Of a stretch of 64,000 nucleotides of DNA, positions 24,909-36,100 are shown piece after piece. Origin of the DNA: Protonemura montana (lineage: Eukaryota > Arthropoda > Insecta > Plecoptera > Nemouridae); NCBI GenBank assembly GCA_947568835.1, contig OX387605.1, positions 11,412,418-11,476,417 of the forward strand, read 5' to 3'. Every line of letters begins with the position of its first letter. Within the stretch, counting starts at the first letter, position 1. A program made the position numbers and the translations under genes. Under the pieces are notes generated by a model. It searched no databases. It was given only the letters and a program-made list of their open reading frames with translations, and had not been told where the DNA came from.

Positions 24909-26890
24909 CACCATCATAATTTTATATTATTATTATTCTTTGTAATTATGTTTTACTGCGAAATAACTTTCACTTATCACAAATTTATTGCATGTCTTTA
25001 TTAGTGCATTTATCTGTTTTTAGATACATCTAAAATTCGCAGATAACGACTTGTACTTACACTGCGGGTTGTTTCAGAAAAAACTTGACGGATATTTCTA
25101 TGTTTTAAAAGAACCTTCCAATTGCTCCCCAATTTGTTGTTCTCCTCGTGTTTAGCGTGTTAAATGTTAATATAAATATACCCATTTGCAGGTCGCAACT
25201 TAATTCTCTTGCATAATCCTATTAGCGCAGCTATTACACTGTAATGGACTAAGCTAGCCCCTAGGAACTAAGCCGAAGAGAAAATCTTTCCGTTTTACTC
25301 TAATATTTTGAGTGGAGATTTTCGGGCTTTGAGTGCTTGCACAAATATCACGTTCTTGTAAGAATTAATATTTTAATAGGATTTATCTCGTGAAATTACG
25401 ATTATGAGCGATTATCAAGTTTTTTTTTTCGACAGCTCCTGTAAATATAATCAGAATATAAACAATCACCCTCAGGAGACGTAACAACTGACTTGGTGTA
25501 TCGCTACTGCCCTGAAGTAATCTTCCATGTGACTTAAGACTTTAGAGCTAACTGTGCTGAAGTTTGTGCGATCTGTGCGATCTTCAATCTTTCTACGTTC
25601 AATTTGAATATTTGTAGAAATTTCAGATTGCAATTTGTTATTGAATTATTTTCTCCGAATCCGGAGATCCAGATCCAGATTCAGAGCCAGTACTACCTAA
25701 TATACAGTCTCCACTTATGGATAGTACAACAGATTACACCACCAATCACACGGTCTTCACCCCATCCTGAAACCCAATGATTTCATTAATTTTATTGCCT
25801 TTACCCAATTATTTTATTCATGCCAGCAGCGTTACTGAATATACATTTTGAAACCTGCTGCACTCAATTAACTGATAATATTGTTTTTCTCGCCACTAGT
25901 TGAGTCCAAAGCGCTGTTTCAAACAAAAGCTGACTTTTCCTTGCGTCTTTGTGGGTGGGAATAGCTACAATATACGCTCCGATCGACCGATTGTGATAAT
26001 AGTATGGACTAGTGGACTAGAGCTGATTAAGTAGAAAATAAAATGTCAAAAACGGTGAACAAAAACACCAAAAATAATTGTTAACAAATGTTTCTAATTA
26101 TTGCTATTAGACTAGTCTTGTTAAATGTTTTGTATTACCTCTACTCGAAATGCTGCAATTACCTTTCCCAGTTCCCTGATTGGATGAATCTATTACTTCT
26201 TTTCCGTTTCTGGCAGCGACTATTCAATAGGACGACGTTTTACCCACTATTATCTTAGTGATCCTCTTAAACTCAAAGCAAATTACTGAAAACTTGTAAT
26301 AGATGTTACAACATACAATCACCATACCGATGCACGTATGCTTAAAAAATTTTTTTTTAATGGTAAAAGAGCTAATTATTTACAATGACCGGAGATTTGA
26401 GCTGATATACGGGTGTTTTCCATCAAATAGAGAGATCATAACATTATAAACTGGATGTTAATGACACGTCATCAAAAATATTGATCAGCCCCTTGGCTTA
26501 AAACTCATATGTCCAATCCCGAAGCACGCATTTCGCGGCATGGCCTTCATTAAAAAAAACCATTTCATACCAAAAATTCAAAATACTTTTAGAGACCAAA
26601 TGTAAGTATGAAGTGTAATATAAGGTGTATTTTTGGCAAAGCAGAGTATCATACTGTTACTTATCGGTACTAATGCCCACATCAAAAGGACAACCCCACC
26701 AAAACTTCTTAGAGAAGGTAGGCATTCAGCCACGAATGCAAATGGATACTCGCCAGCGTTGTTGAGCAACTTTCCTACTTTGCTCCTCTAAGCTGCTTAT
26801 CGTTTCGCAGGGGCTCAATGTTACACGTCGTATCCGCGTGTAAAATGATTTCATTACGGAAGTTTGTTTGTTTCGTTCCGATAGTTGCGT

Positions 26891-26965
26891 GCCGCCGCCG
26901 CGGCGTGTGTTTTGTACTCTGCAGGGACGTCGTCGACGCCAACGTCGAGCGCCGGCGTCGAGTGA
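26891..26965. other. CpG-rich patch
   Basis: GCCGCCGCCGCGGCG is followed by GACGTCGTCGACGCC and GCCGGCGTCGAG within 75 bases. The motif content resembles the inverted repeat at 9.4-9.5 kb. It lies about 0.9 kb upstream of the odorant receptor. No exon was recognised in it. It may be regulatory or a degenerate microsatellite. Confidence 0.4.
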
Positions 26966-27814
26966 GCAACGCGTGGGTTTCATCTTTGTATGCCGAAGGA
27001 GCGCGATGCAGCCGGCTCTATTAACCGAATGTAATCAGGAACGGCAAGCCATCGGATGCAGGATAATTATGCCGAGAAGGCATTGCGACGGTTAATTACA
27101 GAAACTCGCTAGTTCAAAGGTACGAGTCTCAAATTAAAGTTCGCTAGTTCGAAGATAGTTAGTTGAGTTAATGAGTTGAATAGCATTAACATTCGTTTCT
27201 CATGTCGAAGTCTTCGAATATTGTGACGTTGTTATTGTCACTGTAATACAGCTTAGCGATCTTGTAAGGTCTTAGTTTTCCAGTGAAATTGCAATAATAA
27301 TATATATTTTTTTTTACTTTCTGTGAATTCACAACAATATGATTTGTCTTTGAACGCAATGCTACACGAAACGTCGTGATACTTTTTGCAATTCTTGTTT
27401 TAAATACTATAGAATTCCCAATCCTGTACTTGTCATTCAATCACAGCAACAGTCTTATAAAAATGTAACCATTAAAACGAGTTAAGGTTACAAAAATGAA
27501 CGAAATGCATAAAAATACCCAAAGCATCGAAAATTAAGTTGGTAAACCTAGAAGATATAAACGGTATTTATTACCTGAAAATGAACTGAGCTCTGGGGTC
27601 ACCGTAAACGTCGTCATCAGTTTTAATTATTTATCCTTCCACAAATAATGTATAAGTCTTTGAGATTGTTTGATTAAAAGGCGCTGGCAGTAAATGTTTG
27701 AATATACTCTGAATGTGTGTTTGAAAACCAAAAGAGCCCGACTTGCTTGAAAAATTCTTAGTTTCTATTTCGTTTTAGGTTAGTTCCTATCAAGTGGCAA
27801 TACCGTCAAGAAGC

Positions 27815-30512
27815 ATGTCAAGAAAATGCGTCGCTTTGAACGGAAAAGTGTTTTTCTTCTTGGGTGAGTGGTTCTATTTTACTTACTATTAATGGAAATG
27901 CTGTTCATATTTCTCATGGAAGCTATTTTTGGTTTGTTTATAACTTATTTGAAATTCGTTGCACACACAGGTTTATGGCCCCAGGAAGACGATCATGTTC
28001 CTCTGGTCATCTCATTGTGGCGCTTATACTTTCCACGACTCCAAATCGCTCAAAGCGTCTATGGTATATTTTCCATGATCATCAATTTGCTTCAAGCAGT
28101 GCAAGGAGGTCTCGTGGAAGATGCTGCAGTTTACTTCTGTGTTCTTTTAACCTACATAATCCATTTAGTGAAGATTAGTACGTTATATTTTGGCTCAAAA
28201 GGAGTGCAAGAAATTGTAAGATCAATAAATGCACTTCAGAATAATAAGAGCCTGACAAATGAAGTCGGAGCAAGTACACTTTTGAGCGAGAACCTGAGGC
28301 TCTCAAGGAGGTTTACAATGCTGGTTACGTTTATCGTCGTACCATTTTTTATTTGCTTGCCTTTGGTTCACCAAAGCTACAAAGGATACCTCTTGAGAAA
28401 GATTCCTTACAGGTAAGAGAGACGGGTTGTAATATTAAAAAAAATTGTTTTGCTTCACCATCTGGAACCCAACATCTGTTTTAGAAACTGGTTCATTGTG
28501 GATATTCGGACTTCTCCCAAATTCGAGTTGACCCTGGTGATCGTCACTGTGTTTGGTTGTATGGACAACACCATACTCACATTCCACGACATTCTGTTTC
28601 TGGCGTTGGTCATCGAAATCACAGGCCAGTTCAGAATTTTGCGTTATACATTACGCAACGCGAGGTCGTTGGCCCTAAAAAAACTGTCTACAATTTATCT
28701 GGAAACTAACCAAAATCTTTTGAGATTAAATAAAGAACATTGGCATAAAAATCGAAAAAGTCATGAGAAGAACAGGATAATTACAGGAATATTATCTTTA
28801 CACTGCTCGTCAGCGAAATCAGTACATGACATTCAGTTACCGAATTCTCTTATACGTCGAGAAACCGAGATTCTGATTAAAGAGTGTGTTAAACATCATG
28901 CGGCTCTATTAAGGTATTGGTTCTTTGTTGTTCTCATCCGATACAACTAAGATACAAATATACATAATTAACCTATTACATAAAATGAAATTATTGTCCA
29001 GGGTATGCGATCGGTTGGAAGCGGTTTTCCAACCTTCACTTGCATTTCTGTTCGTTAGCAACATGGCGATAGGTATTGCGGCCGCCTACGTTACTACTTA
29101 CGTAAGTGCTGTTTGTAAACCGTGTGTTTACCACATGTCAACCATGTGTGACCACTGTCACATCGTCCACATAAGGTTTGGGCTGTCAGAACCATGCATT
29201 TAGAAAAACTTTGCTGACAGTAGATTGCTGACGATACTACACAATGTAGTTCTAGCTGCGATATAGCAAACTGCTATTCATTGAACACCAAATAAAAAGT
29301 GCACATTGTTTTATTTTATCTATTAATAAGAAGAAATATGCAAAGTCGCTCTTAGTCTGAATTATTCATAATTTGGCCTAAAATTAACATCAATAATTAA
29401 CCCTAAAAACACAATTTGCCAAGAAATATTTACTTTTTGGTCTTTATCATATCGTTAGTCATTTGACTGCTAAATTTAATTACTTCATTTTGGGAATCCC
29501 ACTAATCAGAATTTTCAAGAATTGAAAAAGATCTCGGCCACAGCAGACCATAAGATGAATACAGATGACACCCTTTCTCGTTTTCACAGACATCAAAAGT
29601 CGACAGCCAGGTGATGGGCATCATCGTGCTAGTATTCGCAGCCATCGTGCAGATTTTACTGTTTTGCCTATTTTGCGACAATATTTCTTCTGAGGTGTGT
29701 GAATAACTCAACAAAGTAGGCGTACAATGGTGCACGATTAATATTTTAATTTTAAGCTGTTTATTTCCCCTGCTATGCGTTTCAAAATGTTGTACTGATT
29801 GACTTAGAGGAATATCAAGCGTAAAATATTGGATTAATTGTTAATTTGGGTTTAATACCAGGACCAAAAATTTGCTCCCATGAGTTTTAGAGTTTTTCCC
29901 ATCTCCACTAATTACCTTTTACCTTTTTACGATACATATTACATACACAGAGATTTGCTAATTTTCTTTTACTCTTTATCTTTCAACCGTTTTATATTTA
30001 GCTATTTACGGCAATTTCCCAAGTTGCTAGCAATTATTTTTAATTTCTTCTAACAGAACTTCTTGCCTTTTTTAGAGCATCTCAGTTTTAGACGACGCAT
30101 ACGATTGCGATTGGTTCGATGGTTCTGTCAGTCTCAAGAGATCTTTGCTTGTCATCATCAGTCGAGCAAATCAACCAGTAGTCATCAGAGTTCTGACATT
30201 TCTTCCCATCACACGAAACTCCTTTCAGGCTGTGAGTATGGGGCACGCTGGTCATATCGTACAGCTTGAACATATATTGATTTATCACAATTGTTGGCTG
30301 GAAGTTGATTCGACTTTTGAAATTCGTAGATGGTGAATTGGTCTTATTCACTCTACAAATTAATGACGTCGTTTACGGTCAAAGAAAAGTTGCTGCACGA
30401 TGTGCTGAAGACCTGAACAGCTTTTAAATACAACCATAAACGCATGTTGGACATTTTTGACATCATGCATATAATTTAGGTGCCCAGTTCGAGTTGGTAT
30501 CATATTGTGTGA
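27815..30512 (+). CDS. Insect odorant receptor (7tm_6 family), six sure exons and one tentative exon
   Basis: Insect odorant receptors are ligand-selective subunits that form cation channels with Orco in the dendrites of olfactory neurons. Exons: 27815-27863, 27971-28412, 28485-28913, 29002-29101, 29590-29694 and 30076-30231, together 427 codons. All introns are GT-AG, with lengths 107, 72, 88, 488 and 381. Every phase agrees; for example AG|A rebuilds Arg at 28412/28485 and AG|G does so at 28913/29002. Residues 17-24 read GLWPQEDD, the family's N-terminal signature. Hydrophobic segments follow near residues 41-60, 68-90 and 133-153, and in the exon starting at 28485. The C-terminus (residues 376-427) has the hallmark DWF, then SLKRSLLVIISRANQPVVI and LTFLPITRNSFQA. 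The last exon normally encodes x-LK-x-SYSY-type residues. A candidate at 30480-30512 (acceptor AATTTAG, reading VPSSSWYHIV, stop TGA) fits phase and length but is a weak match. The start ATG at 27815 gives a rather short N-terminus. The frame stays open back to an acceptor-like TTTTAG ending at 27779, so an upstream first exon is possible. Confidence 0.88.
30480..30512 (+). CDS. Tentative last exon of the odorant receptor
   Basis: It follows an ATAATTTAG acceptor (AG at 30478-30479) and keeps the phase-0 frame left at 30231. It codes for ten residues, VPSSSWYHIV, and a TGA. The position and length fit the short terminal exon of insect odorant receptors, where a V-L-K-x-S-Y-S-Y-like stretch is usual. 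Only the first V, one Ser and an aromatic residue agree. Without it, the frame would run on from 30231 for 35 unrelated codons to a stop at 30336. Confidence 0.35.
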   Translation: MPSSSWYHIV

Positions 30513-32207
30513 TGTTTTTAACCTACGTGCTAACCCATTCATAGTTCATTCATATTTCACTAAATATATGAACATAATGTGTCAAATGTTTGCAAACATT
30601 TTTCAATAAGACAATCTTTTAATATTCCATCGAATTTTGATGTATTTTTTGTAATTTTCAATTTCTATCGATAACGCACTAAGCATTTTTGCTCCTGCAT
30701 ACTTTGGGTCATGTTTCGCTACTTTTAGTAAAGCATTGTAAGCCAACACAGGTCCTTTGGCTCTTTTCAATTAAGTGTATTCTGCTGGACAATGCTAGAC
30801 AATGTGAGCTGGAAAAAAATTCTAACGTTCATTTGGAGAAAAACCTAGGCGTTTCGTCCTTAACAACAAAATAGCAAGTAATTTTAAGCTGGTGCAACAT
30901 GGAGGTTCACGAAAACTACTTAATACCCTCTTATAACACTGTTTTGAAATCAAATTTATTTTCACATATTTCTAGCACCTGATAGTTATTTAGTAAAGAT
31001 TACAGGGAGGTAATGTTATCCCTGTAATTCCAATAAGTACAACCCTGATTGGTAAACATATGTTGTTTTTTTTCCAGTGAAAAAATTATTAAGTAGGGAT
31101 ATTTTTCATAAACGGAGATGTTTTTTTTTTAAGTGCCGCTGCAAATTAGTTCCAAGAATTGTTTTGTCATTTTTCTAGTTAAAGATACCTGTAATAACCA
31201 TAACGACATCAGTTATTAGAGGCATTGATTGCAGGCATTTCTTTAATTTATTTTAAACACTATTTGATGGATGAAAATTATAAACGATTTAACAAAATCA
31301 GCTTTCATTTGGTAACCACACTTGATTAACAATATCGGCTAGTTATAACTATTTATAATTAAACGATTCAACCTCAAAACTATCAATAAACTAATTACTA
31401 CAATATTTTTCATCTCTGAGAAGCTCATAACTCTCAGCAACAGCTGGCTTTCACTGCACATGATTGGTTGTTGCCATGGCAATTGGTATAACTCCCACTT
31501 TAACCATAGGAGCTAAGAAAATTGTAACCTAAAAATAATTAGTAAATCCACGAAACGAAACATTATTTTATTAATTCCAACAGTCGAATGCTGCCCTCAT
31601 TGAAAAATTGGTTTAATTTAAGAAATATCATGACAACAAAAATCGATTGATCATTTTTAGTGCGAGCCTTCGTTTATTTATCGCCCTGCGTATCGCAGTC
31701 GTAGGCCGCAACGTCGTTGTCACATTCTCTGAGCACGGCTGCAAGTTTGTAAAAATATCGCCATTCAAACCGACAAACATACATCACAGTCAAGCTAGCA
31801 AATGATATTTTCTAGTCTCTAACCGTCGGAACATGTAATACCGCTTTTTGTCGTAGGTAGCGAAGGCGGGCCATGCTAGGTAATCAAAGTGAGAAAGGCA
31901 TTAAAAATCATGTTTGACGTTTAAATTGGCTACGCGTTGATCTTTTCGACCGATATTTCAAGTCGCTTCACAAACTAATTCATCAAACTCAACTCCGATT
32001 AAAGTAAATTACATATATCGACGTGTAAATATGAATACCAACAAAATAATACGACAAAAAAGAACTGATTTTAATACAAATTTATTTTTCGTTACTCGTC
32101 TGTTGATAAGAGTTGTCAAAGTGACGATAATGAGGTCTATCGGGGAAATAAAATATTAGCCAAACAACCTGTGTGAGTATTAAGGGGATTGGTCTTAAAA
32201 CTTTGTA

Positions 32208-32256
32208 GTGGAGGTGCCAGGTTGAGGTTGCTCTGCGGGCTGCGTTCAGGCGCTCA
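32208..32256 (+). repeat. Dispersed motif, copy 2 (composite)
   Basis: GTGGAGGTGCC (32208-32218) is followed after 10 bases by TGCTCTGCGGGCTGCGTTCA (starting at 32229), then GGCGCTCA. The copy at 32.65 kb has the same two blocks at the same distance. A third site at 53884-53905 has only the first block. Confidence 0.75.
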
Positions 32257-32650
32257 AGTGGCCAGACATGAATTTTTACAATCCTCACCTTCATTAAAAG
32301 AAAAGTCTTCTTATGGAGACAAACTTTTTGTGAAAAATGTGGAAAATGAACAAAATTACTTTTTATTAAAATGTTTTACTGGTGGTAGTTAATTGTCTGT
32401 TTCTGTCATCTCACTGATGTTGTTTCTGTGACGTGACTTAAGAATATTTTGTAACAAGGTATTGTAATAAAAATAAAAATATATTCGTCCTAGCGCTACT
32501 GTTTGTTTTTGCTAATACAGGAAAAGTCCGTAGAGTTAAATAAACTGTGAGCACCCATTTGAAAACTACGTTTATTTTTTAGTTCTCAGTTGACTTTCTT
32601 TATTTGCGATATTCTAGCTAAGATTATTGATATTTGCACTCCCAGTGTGA

Positions 32651-32699
32651 TGGAGGTGCCAGTTTTACATTGCTCTGCGGGCTGCGTTCAGGGGCTCAG
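32651..32699 (+). repeat. Dispersed motif, copy 3 (composite)
   Basis: TGGAGGTGCC (32651-32660) is followed after exactly 10 bases by TGCTCTGCGGGCTGCGTTCA (starting at 32671), then GGGGCTCA. The 10-base spacer and the flanks differ from copy 2, so only the two blocks are conserved. The copies lie 442 bases apart in the same orientation. Confidence 0.75.
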
Positions 32700-33029
32700 A
32701 GGCACAGCTACGGAAACTACCGTTTTAACTCAATTTCTGTCATCAAGATAAACCATAATTAATGATTCACAAGACAGCAACACAAGTGACGTACGCTTCA
32801 CTGTCAAATTACCATCTTCTTGCGACATAAATTGTCATTTTGATAAAAAAAATATATATGTGCCCGTATTCGTTATACCATTTCTGCCTCCGCAATTTGC
32901 AATTACGCCTACCACAAGTCTGTAAAGCGCTTACGGAAAACATCCGCGACGGAAATAAAGTAGGTCTAAGTATGCAAAAACCAATCTAGTTGATGCCGCG
33001 GACGGGGTGAAAGCTGTCTACGCTCTAAA

Positions 33030-33107
33030 CTCTTCACTCAGTCGGGTGCGACCTGTGCGCCGCATCTCGCCTTTTTGCGAGAGCGAAACTGGAAGACACG
33101 TATAAAC
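33030..33107 (+). promoter_or_regulatory. Candidate promoter and 5' exon
   Basis: A CpG-rich patch contains TCACTCAGTCGGG, which fits the arthropod initiator (TCAGT) near 33037. It is followed by GTGCGACC-like sequence downstream and ends at AACG|GTAAGA, a good splice donor at 33108. No protein frame in it is recognised. It could be the first noncoding exon of a gene whose coding part lies further right, but that is inference. Confidence 0.2.
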
Positions 33108-36100
33108 GGTAAGATTCCAAATGAACGCCCCGCTTGTTTCATGGCGTACCATGGAAGAGCACGGGCAGAGCCGAGAGTCCCGAGTCATCCTGTCCATCTG
33201 TATATCTATTCCATTAAGGATTGTTGCATCACATTGTGTTACCAGCTTAGCTCGCGCTGTAGACGTGAGTCCTGGCTTTATTTGTTATACGTGTCTAACA
33301 AGTGTCGTTATAACCTTACCAACAAAACACCACCGCACCTGTGACAGCGAGAGCAACAATACAAAGCCCGAAATGAAATATGATTCATATACCGAGCTCG
33401 TTCTGAATGCCACGCGAAGCGGGGATGTAACTGTAACATCGGGATGAAATCCATCTCACTTTAAATTCCCATTGCCAGCGTGTGCGTCGGCCACGAGGGC
33501 CTACAACACACAAAGAACGCCATGCTAAATGATATAGGTCAGAAATATGGAGATTCAAAGAATTGTTCTATGGATAACATTAGTAGATGGATATATATAT
33601 ATAATACTAGTCTTTTTGTTTTCTTTGTAAACTTCTCTAAATAAGTATGCTGGCTAACAGTAGGGACTGATTTATGGTGCTATCTAGTTAATTGAATTTC
33701 AAGTAGCATTAGGCATAATCTTACGTGCTCGATGCTATTTTCAACTTATTTCTAAAGTAGTAATTAATTGACTTTAGGGTATACGTGCACCGTGGCAAAC
33801 GTTGGCTACGTGAAAGTTGTTTGGGGTGTGAGGAGGGCGAGAGGGAAAGAACGGTGGATGTCCTCTCCTGTGTCGGAATTTCCAAAATAACAGGGTTTGA
33901 ATCCACCCTGGAAGCTTTTCACACGGGTTTCTCGAAAAGTCAACATGACAAACAGGTTATGCGTGCTGATAACTAAGGTGTTACTGGTAAATGGCTTGTT
34001 GTCTACACACAAACAAATGCATTTTCTTGGAAGAATTTTCAAAGCTTGTTGCTCTGAGACATGACTGTAGAACTCAAGCAAAAAATCTGCACCAAGCTAC
34101 ACGTGAATTGTCAACTGCAGCGTGCATCCCCTCAAGGGTGCAGCAGGCATGCTCTTGACATAGCTATTACTGCGAAGAAAGGTAAAATAAATTCAGGTGC
34201 CATTTTTTTAATCTCTGTACCATTGCAAAATATAAAATAGATTCTGAGAGAGAAAGTGGGGTTTGCAGTTCGATTTGCGCTTCGACATTTCTTTGCGATA
34301 CAGGCATGCATGTAATAATGCACGCTTTAAACTAAATAAACTCTGTACTGTTATACATTAAATTGATTTAACAATTACATGTTGTTAAATACGTTGGCAT
34401 CAGGTTTCCTCGTGAACATTTGCATGATCGCTAAACAGTTTATCATAATTACAGCCAAAAATCTACCTTCCGTTGAAAAACAACACCCGTTAGCAATTAA
34501 TTCGTTGTTTAAATAAAAATTAAACTGCCCGAGGTGCAAACAGTAATGTGGTTCCCAGTGGCCAGTACCTACCATTCGTGTGAAAATACCACCACCCTGA
34601 TTATTTTCGCGCCGCCATACTTTCGCATTACTTTATCATATATAACTCGTACTATTTTATTCTTTCTATTGCCTTTGTGTTTAATCTCATTGTATTTAAT
34701 GGTCAAACTGTAAGCATAGAATAACAGTAAACCTAAAATAACGCGACAATGCTATGCGACCATATTCGCTGGTACAATTTTGTTTCGTATAAAATGCTAG
34801 TGCACGATGCAGTTATGCAAATGAGTGGATGCTGTTTTGTACGATAATGTGACAGCAGACACAAGATGGAAATAATAATGTGAGCTTACTTTGAACAAGC
34901 TTTTAAATCATGTGACTTAGTCGCAGAGCAGGTAAACGAACTTCAAGGAACACGTGGAAATTCAGTTGGTATCTCCCTTTAATACAAATACTATGCAAAA
35001 TATTTGCAGACTTTGGTAACATTTTGTGTGTGCATCTAAATAATTTGCAACCAAGAATGTACAACATTTTAATGCTAATATAGAACGGTTGGAAATGTAG
35101 TCGATGAGAAACAGGCCTGCAGCATATTTTGAAAACCAGCTTGAATAAAATAGCACATGCATTAGATTTGGCCATACCTGTAACATGAAAATTTCCAAAA
35201 AAAATACCGACGCGCCAAAAATTTACTTCAACAACACGTTCAACATCAATTTGGATGTTCCGTCCCAATTTGTAAAAATGTGAAAGTACTCTAATTAGAG
35301 TTTATTCGTCTGGCACGCTGGTCGACAGCAGAGAAGAGGAGTGTAGCGCTCCTATACCACATTTCAATGATTCCAGCCGCATAATTTGACTAACTTTATC
35401 ATTGGAAAATGGCCTCCCGTCTTGCCGTTCTCCGTCCACAAAAGCTTCTTTTTTTGTTTTGTAATCATTCCTCTCTCCCACTAACTCTCACTCCAACTTT
35501 TAAGCTCGTTTTTCCATGCTGGCATTAGGCTAATGATGACTACCTCTCCCGTAGTGTACAATTTATCTACTTCTTTCTCATGCTCGTATTTGTGGTATGG
35601 TTGCACTAGTTCCTCTCGGCTCCACTTTATAAGATGCCAGTTCTGACTGCCTCAATTTGCTATTCAACAACGAGATTCTCTATTATACCCTCCAAGCAGC
35701 CTTATTTCTGACTTGAGCTGCAAGTAAACTTGCCAAGAGTGGTCCACATAGTTTAATCCTCTTCGAGAATAAGTACATGTAATGCATACCCTTGCACAGC
35801 ATGTACAAGTGAAAAAGTTTCTAAGCTAAATGCATCGTGCATATTATCTATGTAGAAGAGGCAATTTAGAAGAGAAAATAGAAATTTAATCACCTTTTAC
35901 GAGCTTTCGTGGTTTTTTATAGTGCTTGTAGTGCGCCCCTAGGCGCACCTAGGTACCTTTAAAGCACCTTTAAATTATCATTGTTATTGTGTGGTTTAAT
36001 TGGTGCCAGCACGATGTTTTTCTAATGTTTCAGGAGAAAGTAGTTGGAAAGTGCATTAATTTAATAACTTTACATAGCGATGTCCTCAAGGTTACGCCAG

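Larger units (their letters stand above)
11727..27814. other. 3' UTR of the Beat-like gene, then intergenic DNA
   Basis: Just after the stop at 11726 comes a purine-rich stretch that could be 3' UTR. I cannot place the poly(A) site; the first exact AATAAA I noticed is near 13276. The rest has no gene I can support. Open frames (for example 13522-13803, 18487-18816, 19188-19562 minus, 20051-20419, 21152-21571) show no recognisable domains. Notable sites are listed separately: a tRNA-like unit, a hairpin, GC-rich patches near 18.4-18.6, 21.3 and 26.9 kb, and one copy of the dispersed motif. Confidence 0.5.

Noticed and set aside
28522-30351. Minus-strand and alternative-frame ORFs around the odorant receptor
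   Set aside because: They are shadows of the receptor exons or lie in its introns, with no support of their own.
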